Origin: an uncultured Gammaproteobacteria bacterium
GTDB lineage: Bacteria > Pseudomonadota > Gammaproteobacteria > SZUA-140
NCBI GenBank assembly: GCA_945788675.1
Contig: CALZMY010000082.1
Location: 1-8,685, forward strand
Direction: 5' to 3'
DNA length: 8,685 bases
Shown: piece by piece, positions 1 through 5,910 of the stretch
Position numbering within the stretch: position 1 is the first letter of the stretch
How the letters are laid out: the number at the start of each line of letters is the position of its first letter
Notes under the pieces: generated by a model
Told to the model about the DNA's origin: nothing
Databases searched by the model: none
What the model saw: only the letters and a program-made list of their open reading frames with translations
Program-made: the position numbers and the translations under genes

Positions 1-91
1 ATTGTGGAATCGCGATTGCGGCCAAAATACCGATAATGGCGACTACAATCATCAATTCAATCAGTGTAAAACCTTGTTGTGCCTTTTTCAT
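1..91 (-). CDS. pilA: Type IV major pilin (PilA-like), N-terminal 30 codons only
   Basis: This is the 5' end of a type IV pilin gene read leftward and cut by the window edge after 30 codons plus one base. The translation begins MKKAQQG, a short basic prepilin leader, followed by FTLIELMIVVAIIGILAAIA. In this family the prepilin peptidase PilD cuts between Gly7 and Phe8 and methylates the new N-terminal Phe; Glu5 of the mature protein (Glu12 here) is the conserved assembly residue. The hydrophobic helix anchors the subunit in the inner membrane and later packs in the fibre core. The ATG is fixed by the leader and by an AGGAG ribosome site 6 nt upstream. Assignment to the major pilin rather than a minor pilin or type II pseudopilin rests on the adjacent pilSR genes and the sigma-54 promoter, because the discriminating C-terminal part lies outside the window. 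Confidence 0.9.
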   Translation of the reverse strand, partial: MKKAQQGFTLIELMIVVAIIGILAAIAIPQ

Positions 92-97
92 AGTGTT

Positions 98-102
98 CTC
101 CT
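98..102 (-). promoter_or_regulatory. Ribosome binding site of pilA
   Basis: AGGAG on the minus strand lies 6 nt before the pilA ATG. It is a strong Shine-Dalgarno match at ideal spacing and the clearest ribosome site in the window, as expected for a very highly translated structural subunit. Confidence 0.85.
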
Positions 103-184
103 GAGTATATAAATGGTTTAGCTTTTCTGGCGTTGCTCTTACTCTCCATATACCGGAGATATGCTTGCCTCGCACATTAGTATC

Positions 185-200
185 TGCATGCTCCATGCCA
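185..200 (-). promoter_or_regulatory. Sigma-54 (-24/-12) promoter driving pilA
   Basis: The minus strand reads TGGCATGGAGCATGCA. Compared with the sigma-54 consensus TGGCACG-N4-TTGCA it keeps the invariant GG (-24) and GC (-12) with exact spacing, and departs only at two less critical positions. The inferred transcript start is near 174, giving an untranslated leader of about 80 nt before pilA. That leader contains a small possible hairpin (TCTCC 143-147 with GGAGA 155-159, 7-nt loop). PilR, encoded immediately upstream, is the obvious activator, as pilA is the classic PilR/sigma-54 target. I could not identify convincing PilR binding repeats or an IHF site upstream. Confidence 0.82.
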
Positions 201-253
201 AACTTTAGTTTTTTGTTGTAGAAGGGTGGTTCTATCCATTTGGGTCTTTTTTT

Positions 254-269
254 TGTGATGGTAGTCACA
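254..269. promoter_or_regulatory. CRP/Vfr-type operator upstream of pilA
   Basis: The sequence TGTGATGGTAGTCACA is a perfect TGTGA-N6-TCACA core, the consensus half-sites of the CRP/Vfr family. It lies in the pilR-pilA gap with its centre roughly 87 bp upstream of the inferred pilA transcript start, and it abuts a run of eight T. It is not a terminator: on neither strand is the inverted repeat followed by a T tract. Binding by a cAMP-dependent regulator is inferred from the motif and location; no regulator gene is present in the window. Confidence 0.55.
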
Positions 270-387
270 GAATAGCACTGATTTATACGAAGTTATGAAT
301 AATAAAATATATTATAAGATGAACGTATCGGTGCGCATTTTGAGCAGTTTATGATCAAGAAGCACAGTTGTTGTTGCTGTGAGAGAT

Positions 388-1743
388 TCATAGTCCCAAT
401 TTTTTCATACGGTAACGCAGTGCGCCGAATGAGATGCCGAGCAGCTTGGCTGCGGCGGTTTTATTGTATCTGGCCTGCTCCAGTGCTTTTACGATGGTTT
501 CCTTTTCGAAATCACCGAGCAGTGGGTCGAGTAGTTTATGGTCGCCTGAACCGGCTGTCGGTGGCGTCGCGCAATTAGTCTGTAGCTGGGATGTGCGAGA
601 GATCAACTGTAGATCCTCTGCGCGGATATTGTTGTCTTCACACAGGGTCATGGCGCGTTCCAGGATATTTTCCAGTTCCCGTACATTCCCTGGAAAATCG
701 TAGTTAAGCAGGGCTGTCAGTGCCTCATCATGTAGCGATGGCATGTCGCCCCCTTCATCGTGGGCAAGTCGCTCTAATATATGGGTGATGAGTAGCGGGA
801 TATCGTCAGATCGTTCTCTCAATGCCGGGATGTGGAGCTCGATGACGTTGATACGATAGAAAAGGTCCTCGCGGAACTTTCCTTCTTTGACGAGCTGCGC
901 GAGGTCCTTGTGGGTGGCGCTGAGGATGCGCACATCGATGTTGATTTCCTTATGTTCTCCGATGGGGCGTACCGCTTTCTCCTGGATAGCGCGCAGTAGT
1001 TTGACCTGCATGTGGAGCGGCAGGTCGGCCACTTCATCGAGAAACAGCGTACCGCCATCGGCGGCCTGAAAGAGGCCGTCCTTGTTAGTGGTGGCGCCCG
1101 TAAAACTCCCTTTTTTGTGGCCAAAAAATTCGCTTTCCATCAGCGCTTCGGGAATTGCGCCACAGTTGACTGGTATAAAGTGTTTGTCTGCACGTGCGCT
1201 CTGTTCGTGAATCAGGCGTGCAGCGAGTTCTTTGCCGGTACCCGACTCGCCGTTAATATGCACCGGGGCCTGGCTACGCGCGAGTTTGGTGATCGTGGCA
1301 CGTGTACTTTCAATAGCCCTGGATTCTCCAAGTAGTGTGAGCGCCGCTTCCTGTTTGGTCGTCTGGTTTTTGGGGCTGAGTTTTAGTGCAGTGGTGACCA
1401 ACGTACGCAGCATGCCGAGGTCCACGGGTTTGGAGACAAAATCGAATGCCCCCGCCTTAAGCGCCAGTACCGCGGATTCCATGTTGCCGTGTGCGGTGAT
1501 GACGGCCGAGGGGATCTCAGGGTGGCGATCCTGTATATACTGCACGAGGTCGATACCATTGCCGTCCGGGAGTTTCATGTCGGTGAGACAGAGATCGACA
1601 TCGGGATGTTGCAGCAGCACCGCTTTGGCTGCCGTGACGGATGCTGCGGTATAACAGTCGATTCCCATGCGCAGCAGGGTGAGTTCCAGTAACTCGCGGA
1701 TATCGGGTTCGTCATCGACCACAAGGGCGGTTGGCTGTATCAT
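388..1743 (-). CDS. pilR: Type IV pilus response regulator PilR, sigma-54 activator
   Basis: PilR is a 451-aa NtrC-type activator with three domains. Residues 1-120 form the receiver: acidic pocket D10/D11, phospho-acceptor D55 in LTDMKLPDGNG, switch T83 and K105. Residues about 137-375 form the AAA+ sigma-54 interaction domain: Walker A GESGTGKE (165-172), the sigma-54-contacting loop GSFTGA (212-217, a common variant of GAFTGA), and Walker B around GGTLFLDE (230-237). The last ~40 residues are a Fis-type helix-turn-helix (NKTAAAKLLGISFGALRYRM). All active-site residues are present, so it should be functional. It starts 1 nt after the pilS stop, with a weak AGGT ribosome site inside the pilS end, suggesting translational coupling. 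The PilR name rather than another NtrC homologue follows from pilS upstream and a sigma-54-driven pilin directly downstream. No clear intrinsic terminator follows it. Confidence 0.95.
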   Translation of the reverse strand: MIQPTALVVDDEPDIRELLELTLLRMGIDCYTAASVTAAKAVLLQHPDVDLCLTDMKLPDGNGIDLVQYIQDRHPEIPSAVITAHGNMESAVLALKAGAFDFVSKPVDLGMLRTLVTTALKLSPKNQTTKQEAALTLLGESRAIESTRATITKLARSQAPVHINGESGTGKELAARLIHEQSARADKHFIPVNCGAIPEALMESEFFGHKKGSFTGATTNKDGLFQAADGGTLFLDEVADLPLHMQVKLLRAIQEKAVRPIGEHKEINIDVRILSATHKDLAQLVKEGKFREDLFYRINVIELHIPALRERSDDIPLLITHILERLAHDEGGDMPSLHDEALTALLNYDFPGNVRELENILERAMTLCEDNNIRAEDLQLISRTSQLQTNCATPPTAGSGDHKLLDPLLGDFEKETIVKALEQARYNKTAAAKLLGISFGALRYRMKKLGL

Positions 1744-1744
1744 A

Positions 1745-3352
1745 TTAAGTTACCTGTCGTCGTCTCGGGTCGGCAAAGGTGATGCGAAAGCAGCCACCGC
1801 CATCGGGGATTGAAATATAGTTAAGGTGGGCCTGATTAGACTCGCACAGCTCACGCGAGATATATAGTCCCAGTCCCGTGCCGTTTGTTGAAGTGGTGAA
1901 AAAGGGCTCAAAGATATGTTCGGCAAGTGCAGGATCGATGCCCTCGCCATTATCGATTACCTCAAGATAAGGGCTGTTCGACTCTTTGTTGAGCCCACCC
2001 TGTAGCCAAAGTTGTGGCGTTCCATTTTCGTCGCCATGTCGTAGTCCATTTTGACAGAGGTTGAATAAAATCTGGTGTAGCTGGCTAGCATCAAAGCGTA
2101 CGATGTTGATCTCTTCAGTCAAGCTATAGTGTATTTGGGAGCGTAGTACATCTTCATTAAGGTAGAGGTCATCAATGAATGAGGCTAGCCATTGGTTGAG
2201 ATCAATCTCCTCGGGGTTAGAGCGATCTCGTTTGTTGAGCTGCATGATATTTTCGATGATGGTGTTGACCCGCTGGGTATGCAGTTGAATGATCTCAGTG
2301 AGTCGAATTTCACTTTTGTCGAGTTGCGGTGCTTCGGCAAGCAGCTGTCCTGCGTGGCTGATAGCACCGAGTGGATTGCGGATCTCGTGGGCAATACTGG
2401 CGGTGAGGCGGCCGAGTGATGCCAGTTTTAGCTGTTGCGCCTGTTGGGCAACAGCCGCCATATCTTCGAGAAAAATTAGCATGCCGGCATCTTTTTTTTC
2501 ATCCAGTCGAGCAAATCGCGGCTTGATGGTTGGTGTTGTTTCTGAAGACTTGAATGGCTGGGGCTCATCGTCTGGATGATATTGCCAGTGTTCTATCTGT
2601 AGCGTCAGGGAATCGGGTAGCTTGCTTAGTGTGCCGCTACTAGCCAGGGTTGTTGCCCCTAATAATTTACGCGCCGAGGCATTGATGAGGCGAATATTTT
2701 CATGTTGATCGATCACCAGGATGCCGGTCTGCATTCGTTGGATGATATATTCGGTCAGTTGTGCCATGTTGGCAAGGTCAACGCCGCGCTTTGCGGCGAG
2801 TGCTTCACTTTCTTTAAGGCGTTTGACTAATATTTGTGTAAGTATCGCGGTGGCGAAAAAGCTGGCACCCAGCAGGCCGGCCTGAGTATAGTTGGTATCC
2901 CATTGCGGCTCGCTCCATGATGTGTAGACCTGCTCTGAAAGCAGGGTGAGTGTCGCCACCGATGCGAGCACGATGGCCGTTCGTCCAGCGATCAACAGGC
3001 TGCCACCCGCCACGGCAATGACCACCAGAATTCCAAGACCACTCTTTACCCCCCCGCTAGCGTGCATTAACATGATAATGGCTGCGATATCGATGAGAAT
3101 GTGGCAATAAACCTGTATTTCAAAGCGAGGGTGCTGTTTGATGATGGTGACGATACTCAGCAGGCTGAATATCAGATAGATGCTGCTGACGCCAAAGAAT
3201 AACGAGAAGTTATCGGTGCCGAGCATATCTGGCAGGGCATTGGCCACGCACAGGAGTGTGGCTAAACCTGCAAGAATCAGGCGATAGATGTTGAGCAGTC
3301 GAAGTAATATCCACTGTGTATCAGAGCTGTCATTAAGAGCGTTAGGCGGCAT
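1745..3352 (-). CDS. pilS: Type IV pilus sensor histidine kinase PilS
   Basis: PilS is a 535-aa inner-membrane histidine kinase, partner of PilR. The N-terminal ~180 residues hold about six hydrophobic segments (roughly 20-38, 50-71, 82-97, 106-122, 124-139, 157-176) with very short loops, the architecture of known PilS, which senses pilin within the membrane rather than a periplasmic ligand. A PAS-like region follows (about 197-300), then the HisKA dimerisation helix with phospho-acceptor H322 in SIAHEIRNPLGA. The ATPase domain shows the N box (N431/N435), DNGEGI (467-472), FEPFFTT (481-487) and GTGLGLYI (491-498). All catalytic motifs are intact. The ATG follows an in-frame stop three codons upstream, so the start cannot lie much further out; its ribosome site is weak. 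An uninterrupted run of eight A (plus-strand T at 2492-2499) lies in the coding frame around DEKKDAG. Confidence 0.95.
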   Translation of the reverse strand: MPPNALNDSSDTQWILLRLLNIYRLILAGLATLLCVANALPDMLGTDNFSLFFGVSSIYLIFSLLSIVTIIKQHPRFEIQVYCHILIDIAAIIMLMHASGGVKSGLGILVVIAVAGGSLLIAGRTAIVLASVATLTLLSEQVYTSWSEPQWDTNYTQAGLLGASFFATAILTQILVKRLKESEALAAKRGVDLANMAQLTEYIIQRMQTGILVIDQHENIRLINASARKLLGATTLASSGTLSKLPDSLTLQIEHWQYHPDDEPQPFKSSETTPTIKPRFARLDEKKDAGMLIFLEDMAAVAQQAQQLKLASLGRLTASIAHEIRNPLGAISHAGQLLAEAPQLDKSEIRLTEIIQLHTQRVNTIIENIMQLNKRDRSNPEEIDLNQWLASFIDDLYLNEDVLRSQIHYSLTEEINIVRFDASQLHQILFNLCQNGLRHGDENGTPQLWLQGGLNKESNSPYLEVIDNGEGIDPALAEHIFEPFFTTSTNGTGLGLYISRELCESNQAHLNYISIPDGGGCFRITFADPRRRQVT

Positions 3353-3436
3353 GTGTGCTTAATCGAGATTCCTGAAGGGGGCTTGACTGGCTTGTTAAAG
3401 CGCTCATTAGCTTGATTACTTGATTAATCACGGCTT

Positions 3437-3464
3437 TCTATATTGCGCTTATTTTCATTGGCAA
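3437..3464 (-). promoter_or_regulatory. Candidate sigma-70 promoter for pilSR
   Basis: On the minus strand TTGCCA (3459-3464) is followed after 16 bp by TATAGA (3437-3442), matching the -35 box at five of six positions and the -10 box at four of six. The inferred start near 3430 would leave a leader of roughly 78 nt before pilS. The match is moderate and the region is AT-rich, so this is only a candidate. Confidence 0.35.
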
Positions 3465-3488
3465 TTGATCCCCTTCTCTTTTTATATT
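3458..3488 (+). promoter_or_regulatory. Candidate sigma-70 promoter for maf-rng-yhdP
   Basis: TTGGCA (3458-3463) and TATATT (3483-3488) each match the sigma-70 boxes at five of six positions, but the 19-bp spacer is longer than ideal. The -35 box occupies almost the same bases as the candidate pilS -35 box on the other strand. If used, it would leave a leader of about 165 nt before the ATG at 3662. Confidence 0.28.
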
Positions 3489-3661
3489 CCGCTCTGTATT
3501 AGTTATCGTCAGATGGGATGTTTTTATTAATTTCCAAGGAGTTGGCGATTTTTTGAGGTTTTGTTTGTGTTTTGTTGGTGTGCTCTGGTGATCGCATTTA
3601 TCTGTTAATAGAGGTTATGCTGACGGTAGCCCTTGGTCATTTTGTCTTGTATCTTGTTTTT

Positions 3662-4267
3662 ATGAGTAACGCTTTGATTTATCTCGCCTCCCAATCCCCG
3701 CGTCGAAGGGAGTTGTTGTTACAACTCGGGGTGACGCATAAAGTGATATCGATTGATATCGATGAGAGGCCACATGTCGATGAGCCTGCGGAGTTGTATG
3801 TCATCCGGATGGCGCTGGAGAAGGCGCGTGTGGGGCGGGCGAGTTTGACTGTTATCGACAGGCCGGTGCTGGGGGCGGATACCGCTGTGGTGGTCGATGG
3901 TGAAATTTTAGGTAAACCGCGAGATGAGGGGGATGCGCGCCGCATGCTACGGCGACTTTCTGGGCGGACGCATCTGGTGATCAGTGGGGTGGCGCTGGTG
4001 GGTGCGCTGACTGAAGAGAGTCGTCTGAGTGTGAGTCATGTCACCTTTCGTGATATCAGTGATGAAGAGGCTCATGCCTATTGGCAGAGTGGTGAGCCTG
4101 TGGATAAGGCGGGGGGGTATGGCATTCAGGGCCGCGCTGCGATGTTTATCGAGCGGTTGGAGGGGAGTTATTCTGGGGTGATGGGATTACCGCTGTTTGA
4201 AACGGCGGCCTTACTGCGTGATTTTGGTGTTCAGCTTCCTATTGTGGGTGTCAATCGTACCGAATAG
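3662..4267 (+). CDS. maf: Maf-family nucleotide pyrophosphatase (YhdE type, dTTP/UTP)
   Basis: This 201-aa protein closely follows E. coli YhdE, which hydrolyses dTTP, UTP and modified pyrimidine nucleotides to monophosphates and is linked to house-cleaning and septation control. Visible signatures are ASQSPRRRELL (9-19), LGADTAV (70-76, D73 the likely catalytic base), GKPRD (84-88) and SGEPVDKAGGYGIQG (143-157). The SPRR motif and the neighbour rng favour the YhdE branch over YceF (m7GTP-type). The start is chosen by homology: Maf proteins begin just before the YLASxSPRR strand. However, no Shine-Dalgarno sequence precedes this ATG, and the frame is open upstream to an ATG at 3617 and a TTG at 3572, which would add 15 or 30 residues including the hydrophobic LGHFVLYLVF. 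It is first in the probable maf-rng-yhdP operon. Confidence 0.93.
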   Translation: MSNALIYLASQSPRRRELLLQLGVTHKVISIDIDERPHVDEPAELYVIRMALEKARVGRASLTVIDRPVLGADTAVVVDGEILGKPRDEGDARRMLRRLSGRTHLVISGVALVGALTEESRLSVSHVTFRDISDEEAHAYWQSGEPVDKAGGYGIQGRAAMFIERLEGSYSGVMGLPLFETAALLRDFGVQLPIVGVNRTE

Positions 4268-4377
4268 TGGTCTAATCCTTGATATAGCTAGGGTTTAGTC
4301 ATGTTTGTTGGGCTCAAAAGGGGTAAACTCTGTTGGTTACATATATATAGTTAGCTGTTTTGATGGAAAAATAATCA

Positions 4378-5865
4378 ATGAGTGATGAGATTCTGGTGAA
4401 TGTGACGCCGCAGGAGACGCGGGTGGCGGTGGTGGAAAATGGCCTGTTGCAAGAAGTTTATATCGAGCGCACCTGTAAACGCGGTCTGGTGGGAAATATT
4501 TATCAGGGAAAAGTGAGCCGTGTGTTGCCAGGGATGCAGGCGGCATTTATCGATATCGGACTTGATCGCACTGCTTTTTTACATGTCTCTGATATCCAGC
4601 TGCCACAGAATGAAAACTTTGACGATGGCAATGGAAATGGTGGTGCGAATCCGGAGGCGGCGATCGAATCACTGCTGCATGATGGCCAGAAGGTGATGGT
4701 TCAGGTGATTAAAGACCCGCTGGGTAGCAAGGGGGCGCGTTTGACGATGCAGATCAGTATACCTTCGCGTTATCTTGTCTTTATGCCCGCGATGAATCAT
4801 ATCGGCATTTCGCAAAAGATCGAGGATGAAGCGGAGCGTTTGCGGCTGCGTTCAATTCTTGAGGGCGGCGTGGGGGACGCAGGTGGCGGTTATATCGCCC
4901 GTACCGCTGCCGAAGGGGTAGAGGAAGAGGAGTTGCTGGAAGATATGGCGTTTTTGCGTAAATTGTGGGCGTCAGTGCAACAACCAGAGCAGTCGGCCAG
5001 GCCGCGTGACTCGATGGTGCTCTATGAAGACTTGCCGTTGGTGTTGCGGATGTTGCGTGACTTTCCGGCGGCACAGATTGACAAGATCCGCATCGATTCA
5101 CGGGAAGCCTACCAGCGTGCGCATGACTTTGTGACACAACTTATTCCCGAATTGGCGCCGCGCACTGAACATTACCCGGGTGAGCGGCCGATCTTTGATC
5201 TCTATTCTGTTGAGGATGAGATCCAGAAGGCACTGGAACGCACCGTGCAGCTCAAGTCTGGTGGGCATCTCTGTATCGATCAGACCGAGGCGATGACCAC
5301 CATTGACGTCAATACGGGTGCCTTTGTGGGTCATCGTAATCTTGAAGAGACCATCTTTAAAACGAACCTTGAGGCGGCGCAGGCGATTGCACGTCAATTG
5401 AAGCTGCGTAATCTCGGTGGCATCATCATTATCGATTTTATCGATATGAATGAAGAGGAGCATAAGCAGCAGGTAATACGAGCGCTTGAAAAGGGGTTGG
5501 AAAGCGATCGAGCCAAGAGTTTTATCTGTGATGTCTCGCCACTGGGGCTGGTGGAGATGACGCGCAAACGGACTCGAGAAAGCCTCGGCCACATCCTGTG
5601 TGAGCCCTGTTCTGTCTGCAATGGTACTGCTTCAGTGAAGACGCGCGAGACTGTCTGTTACGAAGTCTTCCGCGAGTTGATGCGCGAGGCGCGGCAGTTC
5701 GATGCCAATAAGTTTCTGGTACTCGCCTCGCAGGAGGTGGTGGATGCGCTGCTTGATGAGGAATCAACCAGTGTCGCTGAGCTGGAGGAGTTTATTGGCA
5801 AGCCCATTCAATTACAGGTAGAGACACTCTATACCCAGGAACAGTTTGATGTGGTGTTGATGTAG
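4378..5865 (+). CDS. rng: Ribonuclease G
   Basis: RNase G is a 495-aa endoribonuclease (E. coli enzyme about 489 aa) that trims the 5' end of 16S rRNA and helps degrade mRNA; it lacks the long degradosome-scaffold tail of RNase E, as does this protein. It starts MSDEILVNVTPQETRVAVVE, the usual RNase G opening. An S1 RNA-binding domain (about 38-125) contains GNIYQGKVSRVLPGMQAAF and a divergent Gly/Asn-rich loop (DDGNGNGG, 82-89). The metal-binding catalytic aspartates are D310 (IDVNTG) and D353 (IIIDFIDM). The zinc-link cysteines C411 and C414 lie in CEPCSVCNG. The C-terminus ends EQFDVVLM, the canonical end. It lies 110 bp after maf, with no recognisable terminator in the gap; the gap includes an AT-run (4341-4349), but I found no well-spaced promoter. 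The ribosome site is weak (GGA about 10 nt upstream). Confidence 0.97.
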   Translation: MSDEILVNVTPQETRVAVVENGLLQEVYIERTCKRGLVGNIYQGKVSRVLPGMQAAFIDIGLDRTAFLHVSDIQLPQNENFDDGNGNGGANPEAAIESLLHDGQKVMVQVIKDPLGSKGARLTMQISIPSRYLVFMPAMNHIGISQKIEDEAERLRLRSILEGGVGDAGGGYIARTAAEGVEEEELLEDMAFLRKLWASVQQPEQSARPRDSMVLYEDLPLVLRMLRDFPAAQIDKIRIDSREAYQRAHDFVTQLIPELAPRTEHYPGERPIFDLYSVEDEIQKALERTVQLKSGGHLCIDQTEAMTTIDVNTGAFVGHRNLEETIFKTNLEAAQAIARQLKLRNLGGIIIIDFIDMNEEEHKQQVIRALEKGLESDRAKSFICDVSPLGLVEMTRKRTRESLGHILCEPCSVCNGTASVKTRETVCYEVFRELMREARQFDANKFLVLASQEVVDALLDEESTSVAELEEFIGKPIQLQVETLYTQEQFDVVLM

Positions 5866-5910
5866 CCTGTATTTCGTTAATCGCATGTACTGTCTCCGAG
5901 CAAACGCGTA

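Larger units (their letters stand above)
3353..3661. other. Divergent intergenic region between pilS and maf
   Basis: This 309-bp stretch separates divergently transcribed pilS and maf. I see no RNA gene, terminator hairpin or conserved ORF. It contains a 10-bp palindrome TGATTAATCA (3421-3430), a TTGGCAA element (3458-3464) that could serve as a -35 box in both directions, and an AAGGAG (3536-3541) that is not followed at normal spacing by any start codon in the maf frame. The maf frame is open from a TTG at 3572, so the right end may be coding if maf starts further upstream than annotated here. Confidence 0.6.

Noticed and set aside
284..296. TATACGAAGTTAT, identical to one 13-bp arm of the phage P1 loxP site.
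   Set aside because: The second inverted arm at 8-bp spacing is absent on either side, no recombinase or phage gene is nearby, and the sequence lies in ordinary AT-rich intergenic DNA. A lone arm is most likely coincidence.
311..316. TATAAT on the minus strand between pilR and pilA, a possible sigma-70 -10 box.
   Set aside because: The hexamer at the expected -35 position is AATGCG, with no resemblance to TTGACA; the region is simply AT-rich.
363..381. Inverted repeat CACAG/CTGTG with a 9-nt TTG-repeat loop just after the pilR stop, a possible terminator.
   Set aside because: The stem is only 5 bp with a large loop, and no T tract follows on the minus strand.
351..1654. Several plus-strand open frames of 60-140 codons opposite pilR.
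   Set aside because: All are antisense to a fully conserved PilR protein and show no recognisable domain or ribosome site.
5098..5592. A 164-aa open frame antisense to rng.
   Set aside because: It lies wholly within the strongly conserved RNase G coding region and its translation resembles no known protein; it is a frame shadow.
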